A stretch of 26,222 nucleotides of DNA from contig JBKHAN010000041.1 in NCBI GenBank assembly GCA_046542845.1, forward strand, positions 1 through 26,222, given 5' to 3'. Positions 24,128-26,222 of the stretch are shown here, piece after piece. The notes under the pieces are model-generated. The model did no database searches. It had not been told where the DNA came from and saw only the letters and a program-made list of their open reading frames with translations. Both the position numbers and the translations under genes were made by a program. Within the stretch, counting starts at the first letter, position 1. Every line of letters begins with the position of its first letter. This stretch comes from SKKC01 sp046542845. Its GTDB lineage: Bacteria > Spirochaetota > Spirochaetia > DSM-27196 > SKKC01.

Positions 24128-25026
24128 GTGTCAAGATCGGTTCGGTGACTGTCGCAACTCCCGTCGGGGTTGCCTCGGGCACATTCGGATACGGAAAGGA
24201 ATACGAGGACCTGATCGATATCAACAGCATAGGTGCCGTATACACGAAGGCCGTCACGTGGGAGCCGAGACCGGGAAACAGGATTCCCCGCATTATCGAA
24301 ACCACCTCCGGTCTGCTCAACTCGATCGGCCTGGCGAATGTCGGGCGTGAGCGCTTCGCTCGCGAAAAGTTCCCGTATCTCTCTCAACTGAAATGCAGCA
24401 CGTTCATAAACGTTGCCGGTAATACCGAAGACGACTATGCCCGGACGGTTGAGTGGCTCGACAACAACGCACCTCTGAGCGGCTACGAGTTAAACGTCTC
24501 GTGCCCGAACGTGAAAAAAGGCGGCCTTGCAATAGGCGGTAACGCCGACATGGTCGCCACGGTGACAAGAAGGGTCCGTTCCATAACGGATCGACCGGTC
24601 ATCGTAAAACTGACACCGAACGTAACGGACATAACCGAGATAGCTCGAGCGGCTGAGGACTCCGGTGCAGACGCTGTGAGCACCATGAATACGCTCGTTG
24701 GTATGGTAATTGATACCGAAAAATGCGCGAGCGTGCTCCCCGGTAAGACAGGAGGGCTGTCCGGCCCGGCGGTCCTGCCGGTAGGCGTCGCCATTGTCTA
24801 CCGGGTATCCCGTGCCGTTTCGGTACCGGTGATCGGTATCGGAGGCATCGACGGACCCGAGAGCGCCCTGCAATACCTGCTCGCCGGAGCCGGTGCGCTA
24901 CAGATTGGAACAGCCAACTTCGTTGACCCCACCGTAACCTCTCGAACGCTCCATGGTATCGAAACCTTCATGAAGAAACACTCGTTGAGCTCCGTGAGCG
25001 AAATTGCAGATCTGCTCGATCGGTGA
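24118..25026 (+). CDS. pyrD: Dihydroorotate dehydrogenase, class 1B catalytic subunit PyrD
   Basis: 302 residues. Class 1 catalytic Cys129 is in ELNVSCPNVKKGG; FMN and substrate regions include GVASGTFGYG (17-26), NSIGLANVG (68-76), NTLVGM, and the phosphate-binding IGIGGI plus AGAGALQIGTANF. The presence of pyrK makes it class 1B, which uses NAD+. It oxidises dihydroorotate to orotate in pyrimidine synthesis. The ATG at 24118 (MDLSVKIG) is preferred over one at 24079, which adds 13 residues inside pyrK. It ends 19 bases before the convergent nth gene stop. Confidence 0.96.
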   Translation: MDLSVKIGSVTVATPVGVASGTFGYGKEYEDLIDINSIGAVYTKAVTWEPRPGNRIPRIIETTSGLLNSIGLANVGRERFAREKFPYLSQLKCSTFINVAGNTEDDYARTVEWLDNNAPLSGYELNVSCPNVKKGGLAIGGNADMVATVTRRVRSITDRPVIVKLTPNVTDITEIARAAEDSGADAVSTMNTLVGMVIDTEKCASVLPGKTGGLSGPAVLPVGVAIVYRVSRAVSVPVIGIGGIDGPESALQYLLAGAGALQIGTANFVDPTVTSRTLHGIETFMKKHSLSSVSEIADLLDR

Positions 25027-25045
25027 GGGCACCCCAGGACGGGGC

Positions 25046-25690
25046 TCAGGAGCTCGAACTCGGACAGATATCACGAAGTGGACACGTTTCACACTTCGGT
25101 TTGCGCGCAGTGCAGTACACTCTCCCGTGTCGATTTAACCGCATGCTCATTGAATGGGATATGTCCGGGGGTATAATCCGTTCGAGGTCGCGTTCTATTT
25201 TCAGGGGTTCTGTTTCAGTGGTAAGTCCCAGACGTCTGGTGACACGGCTGAAGTGAGTATCCACAATAATCGACGGCAGTCCGAACAGCGTCCCGCGGAT
25301 AACGTGTGCCGTTTTTCTGCCAACCCCCGGCAGTTGAGTAAGCTCATTCATATCCCGGGGAACGACACTGTCGTGGCGTTCGACAAGCAGGCGCGCGGTC
25401 CGGCAGATGTTCCGCGCTTTTGAACGGTAGAAACCGGTTCTGTGAATTATGTCCTCGACGTCCGAGACGTTCGCTTCAGCAAGTTCTGCGGGGGTGGCAT
25501 ATCGATCAAACAGTTCTGGTGTCACCTGATTAACCGACTGATCGGTAGTCCGTGCCGACAGGATCACGGATATCAGCAGCTGAAACTCATTCGTGTAAGT
25601 CAAAAAAGACCCGGCGTCGGGATATTCCTGAAGCAGGCGTTCGTGTACAGTCCGAATGTAGCCGGCGCTCCGTGTGTTCGTGCTTGTCAT
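25046..25690 (-). CDS. nth: Endonuclease III (DNA glycosylase/AP lyase)
   Basis: 214 residues, the normal size. The helix-hairpin-helix is LPGVGRKTAHV (120-130) with catalytic Lys126, and catalytic Asp144 is in IVDTHFSR. The 4Fe-4S loop has Cys193, Cys200, Cys203, Cys209 (C-x6-C-x2-C-x5-C). LLISVILSARTTD (38-50) is the usual front helix. It removes oxidised pyrimidines and cuts at abasic sites. It starts with ATG; the ribosome site is weak. It stands alone, convergent with pyrD and divergent from tRNA-Pro. Confidence 0.96.
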   Translation of the reverse strand: MTSTNTRSAGYIRTVHERLLQEYPDAGSFLTYTNEFQLLISVILSARTTDQSVNQVTPELFDRYATPAELAEANVSDVEDIIHRTGFYRSKARNICRTARLLVERHDSVVPRDMNELTQLPGVGRKTAHVIRGTLFGLPSIIVDTHFSRVTRRLGLTTETEPLKIERDLERIIPPDISHSMSMRLNRHGRVYCTARKPKCETCPLRDICPSSSS

Positions 25691-25777
25691 ATGGTTCTAT
25701 GTCGTTTCTCGAGAACATATCGTTTTCACCGCCCGGTCGTCTACGTCGACAAGCGCCGGTCCAAGAATCCGATATCA

Positions 25778-25806
25778 TTGACCCGACGAGCCCTGATAGC
25801 TATACT
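25778..25806 (+). promoter_or_regulatory. Strong promoter of tRNA-Pro
   Basis: TTGACC (25778-25783) and TATACT (25801-25806) with an exact 17-base spacer. RNA should begin near 25813, about 12 bases before the tRNA, the usual arrangement for tRNA genes. Confidence 0.75.
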
Positions 25807-25824
25807 CCCCGAATCAACTTTTTC

Positions 25825-25897
25825 CGGGATGTAGCCTAGTGGCTAAGGCGCCTGCTTTGGGAGCAGGAGATCGGAGGTTCGAATCCTCTCATCCCGA
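25825..25897 (+). tRNA. tRNA-Pro (anticodon TGG)
   Basis: A 73-base cloverleaf. Acceptor CGGGATG pairs with CATCCCG, with the C1-G72 pair and A discriminator typical of bacterial tRNA-Pro. Anticodon stem CCTGC/GCAGG with loop TTTGGGA gives anticodon TGG (positions 34-36). T arm GGAGG-TTCGAAT-CCTCT is standard. The 3' CCA is not encoded. Confidence 0.95.
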
Positions 25898-25917
25898 CTT
25901 CACGTATGATACATGCG

Positions 25918-26055
25918 TGTGCTCCAGTGCGCGGTCACCCGTTGCCTGACACCGAGCACAAAGTGCTTCAGACCATCGGGCAATGGCGGGGTTCGACTCC
26001 CCAACTGAGACAGCGGGACGGCGGCTACGGTAGTAGGAGGTACCGCCGGTTTTTT
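25918..26055 (+). ncRNA. Candidate structured RNA in the tRNA-Pro trailer
   Basis: A 138-base segment after tRNA-Pro, built of consecutive stems: TGTGCTC (25918-25924) with GAGCACA (25954-25960), enclosing GTCA/TGAC (25934-25937, 25947-25950); an alternative hairpin AGCAC-AAA-GTGCT (25955-25967) that competes with the first; CCAT/ATGG (25973-25976, 25983-25986); GGGG-TTCGACT-CCCC (25988-26002), whose loop matches the tRNA T-loop consensus; and a terminator at 26019-26055. No matching promoter of its own is seen, so it is probably transcribed with tRNA-Pro from 25778. It matches no ncRNA family I know (not tmRNA, SRP or RNase P RNA). A decayed tRNA is the alternative, but no acceptor stem can be formed around the T-like arm. 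Confidence 0.35.
26019..26055 (+). terminator. Rho-independent terminator
   Basis: CGGCGG-c-TAC (26019-26028) pairs with GTA-CCGCCG (26040-26048), 9 pairs with one bulged C and an 11-base loop, followed by G and six T (26050-26055). It would end the tRNA-Pro transcript. Confidence 0.7.
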
Positions 26056-26100
26056 GGTGGTGGAATCCCTGTACACGATACGAGGATGTACCATTACCGT

Positions 26101-26149
26101 GATCCCGACCTGCAGACGGTGTTTCCACCGTCTGCAGGATCCATTTTTT
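26101..26149 (+). terminator. Terminator-like hairpin directly before tRNA-Arg
   Basis: A perfect 13-pair stem, CCTGCAGACGGTG (26109-26121) with its complement at 26126-26138 and loop TTTC. GATC at 26101-26104 and 26138-26141 can extend the base with an internal loop. Six T at 26144-26149 follow, abutting the first base of tRNA-Arg. It could be a terminator, an attenuator of tRNA-Arg or a processing signal. Confidence 0.6.
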
Positions 26150-26222
26150 GCGCCCATAGCTCAGGGGATAGAGCAACTGCCTTCTAAGCAGTAGGTCGAA
26201 GGTTCGAATCCTTCTGGGCGCG
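26150..26222 (+). tRNA. tRNA-Arg (anticodon TCT)
   Basis: A complete 73-base cloverleaf ending at the last base of the window. Acceptor GCGCCCA pairs with TGGGCGC, discriminator G. Anticodon stem ACTGC/GCAGT with loop CTTCTAA gives TCT. T arm GAAGG-TTCGAAT-CCTTC is standard. CCA, if encoded, lies outside the window. Confidence 0.95.

Noticed and set aside
25985..26010. A third tRNA gene suggested by the T-loop-like arm
   Set aside because: No upstream segment pairs with the bases after the arm to make an acceptor stem, and no anticodon arm can be placed.
25889..26187. Small open frames over the inter-tRNA spacer
   Set aside because: They run through the terminators and into tRNA-Arg, and lack ribosome sites.

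Overview
The window reads as ordinary chromosome of a free-living bacterium with mid-range GC and dense, frequently switching gene strands. The overall gene set makes me think of a free-living spirochaete (Spirochaetales). This is a guess from protein style and gene content; no rRNA or lineage-specific marker here proves it. I see no insertion sequence, prophage, CRISPR array or transposase.

Layout. Positions 1-2631 (+) hold the 3' part of an MtaB-like tRNA methylthiotransferase, an unrecognised protein, and a spore-photoproduct-lyase-like radical SAM protein. Positions 2724-3320 (+) hold an A-type Fe-S carrier (SufA/ErpA type) and a small unknown. A Sua5-type threonylcarbamoyl-AMP synthase (-) and a class I methyltransferase (+) follow, transcribed divergently. 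From 9480 down to 5285 (-) lies a SUF operon: SufT-like DUF59 protein, sufC, sufB, sufD and a Rieske ferredoxin, with no cysteine desulfurase. Facing it (+) are a flavodoxin-fold NAD(P)H oxidoreductase and a SixA-type phosphatase, and the shared intergenic region carries a perfect inverted repeat. Next come a GNAT polyamine-type acetyltransferase (-) and a UbiB/ABC1 atypical kinase (+).

From 18733 down to 13072 (-) six tightly spaced genes form an apparent operon: amylosucrase, PepD-type dipeptidase, CheY, a secreted unknown, a low-molecular-weight phosphatase and a fructosamine-3-kinase-family kinase. The last two form a recognised protein-deglycation pair. Amylosucrase releases fructose, so the operon may link sugar release with repair of sugar-damaged amines; that link is my inference.

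Positions 18806-20774 (+) hold a short RecQ-like helicase and a CymR/IscR-family (Rrf2) regulator. Positions 23243-20792 (-) hold an Hpt-REC-REC-GGDEF diguanylate cyclase and an unrecognised protein. Then come pyrK-pyrD (+) for pyrimidine synthesis and endonuclease III (-). The right end has tRNA-Pro(TGG) with a clear promoter, a 252-base hairpin-rich spacer that may encode a tRNA-linked small RNA, and tRNA-Arg(TCT).

Iron-sulphur biology recurs: SUF operon, A-type carrier, Rieske protein, Rrf2 regulator, and client enzymes (radical SAM proteins, PyrK, endonuclease III). The most interesting leads are the inter-tRNA RNA, the amylosucrase-to-deglycation operon, the desulfurase-less SUF operon and the SPL-like pair.
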